This document shows, in pieces, positions 32,590 to 45,189 of a stretch of DNA of 64,000 nt (positions within the stretch are counted from its first letter, which is position 1; each line of letters begins with the position of its first letter). The DNA lies in NCBI GenBank assembly GCA_036571765.1, contig BROE01000017.1, positions 755,778 through 819,777 on the forward strand. The letters run 5' to 3'. The stretch comes from Plecoglossus altivelis. Its lineage: Eukaryota > Chordata > Actinopteri > Osmeriformes > Plecoglossidae. The position numbers and the translations under genes are program-made. The notes beneath the pieces are model-generated. The model had not been told where the DNA came from and did no database searches. It saw only the letters and a program-made list of their open reading frames with translations.

Positions 32590-35310
32590 CCAGCTGCAAC
32601 CAACGCAAGCACACCTCACATTTCCCCACACATTGTACCATCTCTAGTTACCATCTCTTTGAAGAGGTAATCCAACCATTCAAATTGTACTTACTTGACT
32701 CATCGTAAAAAGAAGTTCCTATTGGAAACGTAATGTTTTCCAGAAAGCATTCTCAAAGTGTTGATGAAGCCAATGTTGAAATGTGGAAATTCAGACAGAA
32801 ACCACTTTGAGCACTGAACTGAGAATCTTGCTGTTGTGCCGTGGCCTTGGCAAAACATACATTTTTATCAGTCTTTGACCATTAGATTCCTGCAAACGAG
32901 AGGCCTGACAACTTTTTCATCGTGTTCTTAAGAGCGGAGGTATTATGACTGAGATGATAGAAGCTGTCTCGATAATTCCAACAACAGGAAGACTGTGTTT
33001 AAGTTGCAGGTATCGTCTTTGTTCTTCGACAAAAGGTTGATTAGAACCATCCTGTGCATTCCAGTTCAGTGCCAGCTGATTGTGTTCACCCAGAGGAAAC
33101 ATGGCTTTCAATGATTAGACTTTTCAATGATCACTGATCTTTAGTCTGAAAAGGTATGTAGTGTATTTCTTTACAAAGGGTACCCACACACATACACACA
33201 AAGTCATAGACATGCACCTACTGATACACACATACTCAAGCACGCATTGACACAAACAATACACATGCACATCCCTCAAAATGCGCGATCACACTCACAC
33301 TATCATCATAATGATACTTGGTAGCTAGCAAGGACAGAAACATATAGTCTGTTATCTCCATCTTTGGAGAGTGGTATATCTCTGTTACAGACTAGCAGTT
33401 TACTGCTCTCCACAACGGCTAATGGCCCTGGTGAATTCTGTCACCTTCAGAAACCAAGCTGTGCTTACCTGAACTCAAGCTGAACTTAGTTATTCTGATT
33501 ATTGAAGAAGCAGACAGAAAGTTATTGTTGGAAGAAAATGTTATTAATCTAGACTTTCCTTCCTTGTTCCCTTAATTCCAGCTGTTGCATTGAACCGAGA
33601 CATGTGTATTTGTGCTTGGCAGTCCTGGCAAGAAATGCATGCTTTGGCGGTCTACTGTAGAAACCAGCTACAAGACACTGCTTTGTGATGTTAGACAGAG
33701 AGGGTCTGATAGAGGCCTGCTTTCATGAACCACTGTGGTGGAAGGTTCTCTTCATTCAGACCCACATCCCTCCATCTTAACCGTCCTGCCGATGAGGTCA
33801 GTAACGTCTCAAAACACACCTCAACGAGCGCCACCTGGACGGATACATTTTGCTTGACCTAAAGCCCCTGAAAGCAGCACTTAGCGGAACATTACCTCTG
33901 TATTTCATGTGATTTTTCTTTTCTCTGCATGTTGTTTTTGACATCCTGCTACACCACTGTTTTGTAGGAGTCGGACCAAAATGGCTTCACTTAAATATGT
34001 TTTGGGATGTATTGAACCATGAAATGCAGTAGTGAAGATGTTATTATTCCACAATTGCTGAGATGTTGCTGTATCGTGTCTGCGTGGTAGCTGAGAACTG
34101 GTTGCTTTGCACTGTGCCTGATGAATACAGACCATGCCTTGACTCTGACCTCCAAAATACTGCTAGCGGTATCAGTATTAGCACATCGGAGCCTTGCTTT
34201 TCTGCTGTACTTTCTTTCAGGCACAATGTACAGTGTGTAGGATTAAAGCTCTCATTAAATTATGAAATGTTCAAAATCTCAAATGAATGACAAGAAGAAA
34301 GAGAACCTGGCTAATGAAAAGGTGGATTTTTCGACAGGGAGCACAAATATGGTTCTAAGTAGAACTAAAACAGACAGCAAGGTTTCAGACAGCAAGGATG
34401 CAGCAGAGATATGTTGTAGAACCCAACACGTTGACAGCCGAAATTTGAACACCCACAAACATGTCCACATGCTGCCGCCACGCTAACTCTGTGGAACACC
34501 GTTTGATTGGATGGTTTTGATGTTGTGTGTCAGGATGGTGGTTCAAAGACGAATTTGCAGAACGGAGCACTACAAACTGATTCTACTGGAGCCAGACTGT
34601 GGTTTTAATATTGATCTCTCTGAAGTTTGTCAGATATGTATCTGTGTAATCTGGTTATGACTTTGTATCTCTAAGGACAAAGAGACAGTGGGTCTACAAA
34701 CAGATAAACACTGAGAGACTGAGAGAGAGAGATCAAATTAGGAGATCTGTGGTTCATTTTGTTGTGTGACTAATTTTGTCATTTAAATTCCTGTGAGGGC
34801 CCCTGTTTGTGTTAGTGTTATAGTCCATGCTGGAACTGTAGCATAATCCAAAATTAAACATTTAAAGGATTGAACATAAAAAATATCAAGTTAAGGAGCT
34901 CAGTGTGGAACCTTAAAATGCTCTGGACGGGTTTTATTTTGAAGGGGGATAGCGTTCTAGGAGGGTATCTAGACCGGTCCTGTCTAGAAGGGGTTCTATC
35001 TGGGTTCTCTCTGGATTTGTTTACAGGGTTCTAGAGAGCATGATTGGACACCCCCTTCCCTGCCACCCCCCGACATCTCAACCAAATCTCAATGATACCT
35101 CTTAGACAAGCTTTGATTGGCTAACAGCCCCCTAGCCCCTTGGCTTGGTGTGTGTGAGACTGGTGTAATTGAAAAGAAAAACAAGCACACCCAGACTCTC
35201 TGTGTTCATTGTCACCACTTTAATTAGAGACTGGGATGACTGCACACTTACCGAAGCGAGCCAGACACTAGGAGGCAGGGCCCACTAATGACACGCGGGC
35301 TGCTAGCTGT
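32590..35310. other. Intergenic sequence
   Basis: No exon or RNA gene recognised. A CA-rich patch lies at 33180-33300. Confidence 0.5.
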
Positions 35311-35329
35311 CTGAGTACATGTGCAAACC

Positions 35330-35455
35330 CAGCACCACCAAAACAAAACCCACTCGCACACGTACCGCTCTCGCACATGTACGCTCTCGCACACGTACAC
35401 TCTCGCACACGTATGCTCTTGCACACATGCCATCTCCCACACACACACAGACACT
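35330..35455. repeat. TCTCGCACACGTACGC degenerate repeat
   Basis: Five or six units of about 19 bases, CTCTCGCACACGTACAC, then CA-rich sequence. Unusually rich in CpG for a CA-type repeat. Confidence 0.75.
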
Positions 35456-36039
35456 AACTTCCATGAAAGGAGAGGATAGGTGTAGAAAGGAATGTACAAG
35501 AGGGGAGGGAAAAAAGAGTAGGATGGGAAGGGAGATTATTTATGAATCCTTGGTGTCTGCCAGGGATCCCCCCCCCCTTCTCTCTCTTTTAAGAAGCCGC
35601 TTTAATCAATACCAGTTGAATGCTTCTGTTCCATCTCCGATATCTGATCCACCCAGGGCCATGGCTGTTGTCTCCTGGCTCTTCTGTTTTCTGCAGCAAC
35701 TCAATAACACATTTCTATCATGTCCTGTATCATGGGGGGCTGTCCTCCCTGAGTGGAGATCAGGAGTACTCTGTCATGATAAAGCTGTAGAACAGCACAG
35801 CCAATGTCTTGGTGCTGTAGGACTGGCAACACTACAAGATGTTCTTGATTAAAAGCTTTGTTAATTTTGTGATCGGTAAGGTGTTCTTGTATAAGGTTTC
35901 TCTATTGTCATAGTAAGAGCCATTTAGGTTCCAACACGTTATCTACATAATTTAATGTCAATTCTTCATTACTTGGAACCTAACAGTATTACCTGGAACC
36001 ACAGGGTTTGTACTTTTCTAAACAGATTCTCCTCTTTTA

Positions 36040-37440
36040 ACATATCGCGTGTTTGCGGAACTCGAACCGAAAGTGGCTCCAAACATTGACAGTACTGATT
36101 CACTTACAGAACAGCGACTATAGTCTATACTGTCTATTTCCTGGTTTGACACCTCCGCGAGGCAATGTTATTTGCAGCACCCTCCTGCTGGGATCTTTTC
36201 TTCAGCTCGTCATGCCAGCGCTGAAAAAACGACTGAAAACGATGAGCTTACCCATTAGGCCTATTGATTATGCCCATAGCAGATAATCACTCATACAAAA
36301 CCGCAGACAACCGTCCTGATGAGCTGCCAAACGACTGATGGGGAGTTTATCTATTGGAAAAATACGGGAAAGAGTTTGGGTTATATGCCGTCTTATGTTT
36401 TAAATTGTTTTCTCTTTGTCTCGTCTATTTTTCTCACATTCTGTCTGTCATTTCATTTCCTTTCAACCCCCCCCCCCCCCCCCCCTCTTTCTCTCTCTCT
36501 CTCTTTCTCTGGATGGCTAGAAGCGTGTTACGGTCAATAATCCCCTCCCTCACTGCAGCTGGTAGAACCTGCTCGCTCTGCGTGAGCGTGCTGCGTGGAA
36601 TCCTAAAGACAACTCTTCGACTCTCTAGAGTGTCTGTTTACATGCACGTGAGGGGTGTTCGACTGTGTTCAATCTACGCTCTTATCTCTACTGTCACCTT
36701 GTTACAGTTTATTTCGGTTTTGGCTTAATTTAACACAGTACCTGGCATTGCTAGATTGCTTTATTAACTCTCGCGAAAGCTGATTTGGACAACAGACGGC
36801 AAGGGGAGTAGATCGGAGATAACTGGATTCAAAGTGGATGGTAAACTTCATCACAGACTTGTGGGGATGATGATGTAAATCACTTTCCAGGTACGGTAAG
36901 AATATATTTGATAACGTCATGAGACTCCAGAAGTGGTCTAGGCGAGCAAAGTTAGCTGGCTCACATGTGCGTCTTTTTAAGTGACTGTTACGGTGCTGTT
37001 TGTTATTGTGCCAGTGATGTAGTACCGGAATACATTGTACAGGCTGCCTACCGGCATCTTCTGACTGCTGATTGTGATGCAGCGCGGGGAAACCGCCAGT
37101 GTAACTCTACAGGAATGCCGCACTCCTCGTCACCTTTACCGTATTCTAATATTCCTTAATAAACCGCGTAGATCAATGCATTCACGCATTCCGTTAGCCG
37201 CGATTGTACGTGCCCGGTCGGGCTTAAACCTGAGCGGAGACACAACACAGACAGTTGTTGGTTCGGGGGCTCGAGAGTCCTCATGACCATCCTGCGTGTT
37301 TGTAATTCATGATGCGATCTTGCACCACGAATCACAGAGCCCCTCGATCATCAATCAACTCACAAGGTCGCTTGGCGTGTAGTCTTACCGTGTCCTAACC
37401 GTGTCTTTGCTCAGCGCACACGCTGTCTGCGAGCAAGGGT
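36040..37440. promoter_or_regulatory. CpG-rich block, candidate promoter
   Basis: By direct count there are close to 50 CpG between 36541 and 37440, against a handful per kilobase in neighbouring AT-rich DNA. It includes CTCTCGCGAAAG (around 36769), related to the TCTCGCGAGA core-promoter motif, and a plus-strand donor-like CCAG|GTACGG near 36891. It lies 21 kb upstream of the teneurin coding exon, so it could hold a 5' untranslated tenm2 exon. No coding exon is recognised. Confidence 0.4.
36466..36512. repeat. C homopolymer then CT tract
   Basis: About 18 C followed by (TC)n. Confidence 0.9.
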
Positions 37441-37530
37441 GAGGGGTGGTTTAGGGTAGAAGTAGAGTTTCCACCTAAACAATACATCATGGGTATTATT
37501 GTCTCGGTCCAGCAACGTCTATAATCCCTC

Positions 37531-37532
37531 TG

Positions 37533-37600
<68 letters not shown>

Positions 37601-37602
37601 TA
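37531..37602. repeat. (CT)n then (CA)n compound microsatellite
   Basis: About 25 CT units joined directly to about 9 CA units. Confidence 0.95.
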
Positions 37603-37735
37603 CTCATTCAATGTTTTTGTTGAAATAATTCCCTGTCTGTCTCTCTTTCTTCCTCTCTCCTGCCATCCACTCACACTTGCAGAACACAGACATAAAAACC
37701 TGTAAACGCACACATATTTACATTCACATGTACTG

Positions 37736-37765
37736 CGCGCGCACACACACACACACACACACAAA
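37736..37765. repeat. (CA)n microsatellite
   Basis: GCGCGC followed by a CA tract. Confidence 0.9.
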
Positions 37766-38259
37766 TACACATGCACTCACACTTAGAAATATGCACACAA
37801 ACTTACTAAAGCACATGGATATATACATGTGCACATCAATGATGTTGATATGCCAAAACATGTAATTTTGCTTTTGTGTTTAGATGGCACATTTGGCTGT
37901 TTTAAGACCACAGAATTGCCATCTTAATAGACGTCTTAAGACGTTTAAAGAGGGTGTTACCTCTTCAATTGTTTCTAAGGGGAAACTGATCATAAATTTA
38001 CTGCCGCAAATACTAAATCATGTACGCATGTAAGAAACATAAAAGAGCCCACATGATGACAACGTAGGACTATGTACAGCCCAACACAGACTATGTTAAA
38101 AAGGGGGTGGGAATGTTGACGCTGACCAATAGCATGGAAGTATAAATGGTTCAAACATCATTAAGATGATGTGTCTGACGTCCGCCAAAAGTGTGTTTTT
38201 AACGTGAACACTAAGTTATGTTTTGGCACATGGTATTCCATAATGCACATACATACACA

Positions 38260-38421
38260 CACATGCATGGCATACACACTTATTAAACACACGTTTACCC
38301 ACCTATGTGAACACACACTTGCACACATCTAAACACACTTATACACATACACACCTCCTTGAGCCTGTCTGTTCTTGTTAGCAACTCTCATACAGCTCTC
38401 TCCCACACACACGCACGCACG

Positions 38422-38481
<60 letters not shown>

Positions 38482-38482
38482 G
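38260..38482. repeat. CA-rich region with (CA)n core
   Basis: Degenerate ACACACTT units, then ACGC variants and a near-perfect CA core from 38428 to 38480. Confidence 0.93.
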
Positions 38483-39309
38483 TGGCACATATGCACGCCA
38501 CACACAGTTCTCCCCATGCAAACAGCACTCAGTGCATCCTACACGCTCTAAAGGCCAGAAATCTGTCTTTAGTTCTGATCTCAATTAGTGAGTTGGAAAC
38601 GTCCACCAGATGTAGGTGGATTGTAGCTTGTGTGTTCTTTCATGGTATTTAAACATCTCTTGTCTAACCTGGAGGAGACTCATTTGCACAAGTGCTCAGA
38701 GGAGTTTGTAGGGCTAAAGGGGAGTTGGGGTGGGTGTGTGTGTGTCCGGGGAGGGGGGGGTTAGGATTAGGCTCCCCCTCACTCCTAATCCTCTTGTGTT
38801 TCTGGAGAGGCTGAAGGAGCATGTGTGCAGCAGTGGGACAGCCTACAACCAGGATAGACACACAGGACTGAGGCTATCGCCCCACTGTGCACAACTCCAA
38901 CCACACACACACACGCACGCACACACATATTCACGCACACATATCCTCACCCACATAGATTACAGATGACCCCCTACGCACCTACCCGATACAACCTGCA
39001 TCGTGAATCCACAGCAGACCAAGCCAGCTGGAGTGATCTGTGTTCATGAGTGTGTTTGCTCTAGTCTCACTAACTCCTCGTATGAAATTAGTATCCTGCA
39101 CAGCTGGGCTGAATGGGATATTGTGTGTGTCTGTCTGTGGAAATGTGTGTGTGTGTGGCCTAGTCATCCTAGTCTTTCACCAGCTCCCGGCTGACTGTAG
39201 ATTACAGGATTAAGAGATGTAGAGGTTTGTCTAATATCTTTAATGCATCGCCAGCACAGACCCACATGCGCGTACACTCCAGTCACCACCAGCTCTACCC
39301 TCTCGCTGT

Positions 39310-39480
39310 CCTTCTGCCTCTGTTTCTTTCTCTGTCTCTCTCTATGTCTGTTATCTATGTCTCTGTCTTTCTTTATCTCTCTTCCTCTGTTATCTCTCGT
39401 TCTCTCCCCCCTCTCTCTAACCTTTTCACTCCCAGCCCTATCTCTATCTCCCATTCCTTCTCTCCTCTCCCTCTCCTCCC
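39310..39480. repeat. CT-rich tract
   Basis: TCTCTGTC/CTCTCC low complexity. Confidence 0.82.
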
Positions 39481-39639
39481 GCCATCACATCTGTTCTACT
39501 GGCCCAGATAAGAGTGCCAGACACACAAGTATAATGTCCCAGCCTGCTTCAGTTGTTCCAGCCCAGCTGACCGATCCATGTCTGGAAGAGCCCTCCTCTC
39601 TGGAACATGGCGTCAACATCGTTCAACCTTTGCTCACTC

Positions 39640-39760
39640 ACAGAGATGGATGGATGGAGGGAAGGAGGGGGTTGGAGGGAGAGAATGAAGAGAGGGAGGT
39701 AGAGAGAGGGGGAAAGGGAAGAAAACAGGGCAGGAGAGAGAAAGAATGTAAGCGAGAAGC
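39640..39760. repeat. GA-rich tract
   Basis: GGAGGGA and GAGAGGG low complexity. Confidence 0.82.
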
Positions 39761-39844
39761 AGATCAGCACCATGGACAGCTCTGTCCTAAGACAGGGGAA
39801 TAAGGACGCTGGACAGATTCAACATGCAGGAGAGAAGACGAGGA

Positions 39845-40138
39845 CCGCAGGGTGGAGATAAGTGTGGAAAGGGAAGAAAGGTGGGGGAGGGGGAGGGAGG
39901 GGGGAAGAGGAAGGGGTGGAGACAGGTGGGGGAGTGGAAGAGAGGAAGGGGTGGAGAGAGGTTGGGGAGGGGGAGTTAGGGCAAGGAGAGTAGAGATAGG
40001 GGAAGAGGGAAGAGAGGAGAAAGGAGGGAGGGAGAGACATGGGGGTGGGGGGAGAGAAGAAGGGGTGGAGAGAGGTGGGGGAAAGGGGAGAGAGGAGGGA
40101 GGGATGGGGGAAAGAAGGGGGGTAGGAAGGGAGGAGAT
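39845..40138. repeat. Homopurine-biased tract with GGTGGGGGA units
   Basis: GGGGGAGGG and GAGAGAGGTGGGGGA recur about every 35-50 bases; strong G-quadruplex potential on the plus strand. Confidence 0.85.
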
Positions 40139-40794
40139 AATACATGTGTAACAACTTGGTGTCAAGGTTGAGGTCAAGCTTTCATGTTCCGCTATACTTC
40201 TGAGGACAGTCGGTCTCCACAAGGGAAGTTGAATAAGAGTACACATACAGATGAACTCAGACACTCCTACACACACACATAAGCACATCTGCATTCACAC
40301 GCACACAAACACCTCCTCATCTCCCTGCAGTTTGCCAGTCAGCATCATCTTCCATGCCATTACCTGGTCCACTGACATGACTGTGTGTGTGTGTGTGTGT
40401 GTACATGGTGAGTTGTTTACCTGTGTCGATATTCCGTGTTGTGTGTGCGACCAGGCTCCTGTTCCATTAGAAACACTTGGTGTATCTGTGACCAGCCAAG
40501 TGTTCTCTCAGTCAGAAACGAGCAAATGGAGACACAAACACTAAAACACACACGCGCACTGAGACATAAACACATAAATATAAACCCACGTCTCTGTTCT
40601 GCTCTCATATTACCCCATCTGTGCTACTGGTCACACAGAGACAGCAACAGGAAAACATCAACAGGGCCCATGACTTTGTCCCAGTGTACTTAGGGCGATG
40701 GAGAATGCCTGCTTGGGATAGCCAGATGTTTTATTCTGTTCTTGTACTTATTTCACAGTCTAATTACTCTGACATCATCACACTGACTGTTTGT

Positions 40795-40871
40795 GTGTGC
40801 ATTTGTCTGTATTTGGGTGTGTGTGCATATTTGCGTGAATGTGTGTATAGGTGTGTGTGTGTGTTTGTGTT

Positions 40872-40902
<31 letters not shown>
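40795..40902. repeat. GT-rich low complexity
   Basis: GTGT with TTT interruptions and a terminal GA tract. Confidence 0.85.
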
Positions 40903-40989
40903 TTAGAGCCAGCAGGGTTGAACAGCCTTCAGTCTGCTGCAGGCTTCAATGTGAGTCACTCTGAAGAATGCCAAACAACTGCTATGGAT

Positions 40990-41345
40990 GAACATAACAT
41001 ATAACATGACAGAGATAACTTGACTGAAACATACAGGGATAACAAGAGATAACATGACTTAAACACATGGATAACATGAGAGATAACGTAATTGAAACAC
41101 ACATAACAGGACTGAGATAACATAAATGAGATACTCAAAGATAGCATGAGAAATACACAGAGACAGCATCATAGGGATGAGGTAACAAATATACAGACAT
41201 AACATGACAGATAACTCATGAGTGTGACAACATGGCTAATTAACACAAGGTAACAGGACTGAGATACACAGAGAATAAGACTGATACAGAGGTGACATAA
41301 CTGAGATACTCAGAGATAACATGACAGATACACAGAGATGACAGT
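40990..41345. repeat. Degenerate GATAACATGA tandem repeat
   Basis: Numerous diverged units of ACATAACATGAGAGATAACATGA spread over 350 bases. Confidence 0.75.
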
Positions 41346-41349
41346 AAAT

Positions 41350-44300
41350 CAAATTCTGTAGCTTTTTTGAGAGGATTATGATGGTTGTAGTTTGCGTGGT
41401 GGTACAAGTGTTCGCGTAGTGGATTGTAGTTTGTGTGTGTAGTGGCTGTAGACTTTAGCTCAAGAATAGCAGTGAGACCATCTCATCCCATTCATTGGAA
41501 GTCCACAGATTGAACCAGGATTTTGTGTCTGTATGCGTGTGACCCATGTCTGCTCTGTTCATTGTATTCAATTCAATGTGATAATCAGGCTTTGCTATCT
41601 TTAGAACACAGAAAAAATGACAGCCGGATTAAAACACTTCAATATTTGCTTCGAAATCCCACGTTTAATCTCACCCGCCTGTCTAGGCGAGATTAATCTG
41701 GACACAGCAAACATGGCTGCCGACCTGGTGTTGTTTGTTCCATTGGAGACTAACACGCTCCGTCCTGCTCCAGGGTCCAGTGGCTGCCTGGATTGGAGTA
41801 CTAGGCTACAGAATCAGACTGTGTGGGTTAAGTAGTGTGTGTGTGGTTGTGGTTGTGTGTGCATGATGAGACTGAGGACACATGGAGCCTGTGCTACAAA
41901 GCAAGATCAACACTCTCAGGATTTCCTTTTGCTAGCTTGTTTCACTAAGCATAACAACTGCAATCCCATATTAGTGGGATCACTACGGTGGTGATCAATT
42001 GGTTAATTCCCCCCAGTTTTACCCAATTAGACCATGAGTGCGTTCACCTAAAAAGGGCATTGTTTGCTCCATGCTACAGATCACATCCATGGACAAGCCT
42101 TGCACAGGCTGGGCCTCACATTTACACAAGATAAGCAAATTCTATATAATATTTATGAACAAATAAGGACAATTAGAATATACAATAATGGCTAAATGTA
42201 ATACTGCTGCAAAGAGGCAAGATATCCAAACAATTACCAACTCTGTGAATAATAATATAGTCATATAATATAATAATATATTACACAATATCACCACCGC
42301 ATCATTAAGGTAGTGAATCTTTCACTATAATTTAAATGATGTATTCTACTAAATAAACATGTGCCTTAGGTATATTCACATGGTGTGTAAAACTGTTCAG
42401 CTTTATTCTTTCAGCTGCACGTCAGTGTTACAACAGAGCAGGGAGCAAATAAAGAACGTATAAAACATGATTCCAAATGGTAAACAGGCTAAATGTTATA
42501 AAGAAAACAGGTACATGGCTTTTGGTGCTTTAGTCAGTCTCTGTTTTAGAATTATATCTGTTCACCACTGTATAAGCTACGGAGATCCTCGTTGGGGAAA
42601 CCCATGTAATGAGGTCAAGTGATCAACTATGAACAACAAAGCCATTTTCCAAAAGAAATGATTGGTTAGTAGGCAACACTTTTATACATGTTGATCCGGT
42701 GCTGGTTAGGTGGGCAGCATAAGTTATCATACCAATTTGCCCTGGTGAACAGTGAACCACCATCATGATACTGATAACCCTGGGTTGAATTTGAAGTCAC
42801 ATTGCCCCTTGCCTCTTGTTGACGCAGAGGAAAGGTGAGTTTCAATCACAAAGAAACAAACAAAACCAAGAAGAGATCTCCATCAATGTTTCCACTGGAA
42901 ACATGGCAGGTAGATGTCAGGCTGGATACATAGAGGGAACCCTGGATGGGAGCTGGTGGTCCAAACCCCCTCATGTAGACATAGAGGGACAGGGAAGACT
43001 GCATCTCGTCTGCCTCATCATCCAAGTGGCTGTCTCCCCAGCCCCCTTCATGCTCCCCAGATTAGTGATCTCTTTCAGGGGGATGTTTCTGAAAGCAGGC
43101 TTGTTGAAAATGCAGAGTTAGTTGATGGAAACTTTTTTTATGTTTTCAAACAGCCAGTTCAGAGCCAGTTACCACGGCAACTAACCCTAAGATTGTCCTA
43201 CTCTTTAACTGAAACCTGCCATCTGAATGTGTCAGACATAGCATATCCTTCCCTCAAAGACCACTTGAAGCAGGTCTTTGGTGTGCTTGCTTTTGGTACG
43301 GTTCATATGTAGCTGTAGTTGATATGCTTTTCTATGATAGCAACATTATTTTTGTCAGCGTTATAGCTAGTGATACCGCTAGTGAAACATACCGCTAGTG
43401 AAACATACCGCTAGTGAAACATACCGCTAGTGCTTGCACAGCTCTGCAACTCTGTAAAGTAGAAGCTGGTCTCCTTTGTTCCTCTGGTTAGCAGTCCCAC
43501 ATGTCCTTAGTATTATTATTTCTCGTAGTTAGCTTGCCCTCCACCTACCCCCGACATGGAGCAAAGCACTATGATAGCATTCTGCCTCGTCCAGGTCAGC
43601 AAAAATAATAGTACATTCAAACTGGTTAGCTGCTCCTGTAATCCCATGAAGTGGATGGTAGTCTAGTTAACTCAGATGCACAATTTACTAATCTAGAGGT
43701 CAGGTCTGAATGTAGGAACAAATCAGAGTAGGCCTACTGCCAGCTTCTCCAGGTGAGTGAAATGGTACATTATGCCTGCTTGAGTGTGCTCCTCCATTGC
43801 AGATCATCTATTTCACTAAAGCAAAGGATCCTGCAAGCTGGTGGCAAGATGAATTATTACCTACCAACCAGTTAGCTAATACTTAGCAGTTTCCTCTAGT
43901 GTTTCCGTCTTTCCGTATATTTGTGGTTGGCAGGGAAGGTCGGAGCAAGACGTAAAAATTTAGGCTTCCGCCCAAACCTATGGCCTAGTATCGATTAGAC
44001 GTTAGTATAGATATGGACTTCAACAGTGATGTGAGCACACATTGCGAGAGAGAGAGAATGCAAAGAAGGGAAAGAAGGGTACGAGCAAATCAATGCTCCG
44101 CAACGAAACGTTTTTGAAATGTGTAAAAAATGAACTGTGGACGCCTGCCACAAGTAAGTCAATGTATGGAAAACACTGCTCAGTCAGCTTCCTTTTCTCT
44201 ATATTTGCACTGTTGAGCTAGTATTGTGGTGGGACTTATTGATAATTAAAGCAATTAACAAGGGGGCTATCAAATGATGATCATCAATCTCCTAGATTAA

Positions 44301-44640
44301 TCGATGCCATTTGACATTGGAACGATTGGAGTAGATAAGTGAGAGGCGTGTTTCCAGACAGCTAGGGATGTTGTTACTGACTCATAACAATCACTTCTAG
44401 TAAACTTGCTATATTAGCCAGAAATACATTTCAAGTTTATTGATGTTTTATGGGGCATATTTTCAGTTTGAATCACAACTCCACCAAAGAAACTGCCAGT
44501 GATAACGTTTAAATCCAGACGTCTTTTAAAGGGGGTTCTTTATTGATGAAATCTAATATGAGGAAATGTTGGAACATATCACTAGAAGTAAAAAATCTTG
44601 TGGGGAAGTTTATCATAATATAGGTTAGGACCTTTTAACA
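41350..44640. other. Intergenic sequence
   Basis: No exon recognised. Contains a short inverted repeat near 41649-41686 and a 16-base tandem at 43374-43432. 43900-44420 looks repeat-derived but unidentified. Confidence 0.45.
43374..43432. repeat. 16-base tandem repeat, ~3.6 copies
   Basis: ACCGCTAGTGAAACAT repeated without change. Confidence 0.95.
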
Positions 44641-45185
44641 CTAGAATTGTGCCTCACTTGTCTATCACCATTTCATCTTATAAGGGAAATGAGAAATGAA
44701 CAATGTTTCATTGTACACTTGACTCTTAGGCTATGTACACATGTAGCTGCCTATTAAAATAACGGATACTCTGCTTGCTCCATTTTCCGTAATAATATCA
44801 TACACACCACATAGTTACATACATACCACAATATTTCCATCTACACAAATCCACATAAATATGTCGTTGCGCACTATCATAGGTCATCGTAGGTCACATG
44901 TGTGACATCAGTGCATTATTTGTCACAGGCTGTGACATTCAGGAATCTAAACCCCGTTTTCCCCCCTTGTACACAAGCAAAAGAGAAGACAAAGTTTTCT
45001 CAAATTTGCGGCCGAAGTTAGCATTTTCCGTGACCTTAAACTGTATTTTTGAATGAACGAAAGCCCAAATTGCATACTAATATGTCAATTTTCCCCAACA
45101 CCCGGCTTCGTGTTTACATGGCCTTAGTATTTTGAAGTGTAAACGAATAGCAACTTTTGTACTTTTTTTAATCAATGCAATCGTT
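44640..45185 (+). repeat. Dispersed repeat family, copy C (split by a MITE)
   Basis: The two arms, 44640-44728 and 45124-45185, match copies A and B on either side of the interruption at CTTAG|TATTTTG. Confidence 0.65.
44729..45123. mobile_element. PIF/Harbinger-like MITE, about 395 bp
   Basis: Imperfect terminal inverted repeats: GGCTATGTACACATGTAGCTG at the left and, read from the right end inward, GGCCATGTAAACACGAAGCCG. The element is flanked by TTA on both sides (44726-44728 and 45124-45126), within a 5-base CTTAG. A TWA target duplication with GG-starting ends is typical of PIF/Harbinger. The interior has no open transposase frame. Copies A and B of the host repeat lack it. Confidence 0.65.
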
Positions 45186-45189
45186 CTAC

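Noticed and set aside
35319..35852. 177-residue open frame
   Set aside because: First half is a CACACGTAC repeat; the second half shows no recognisable family or splice structure.
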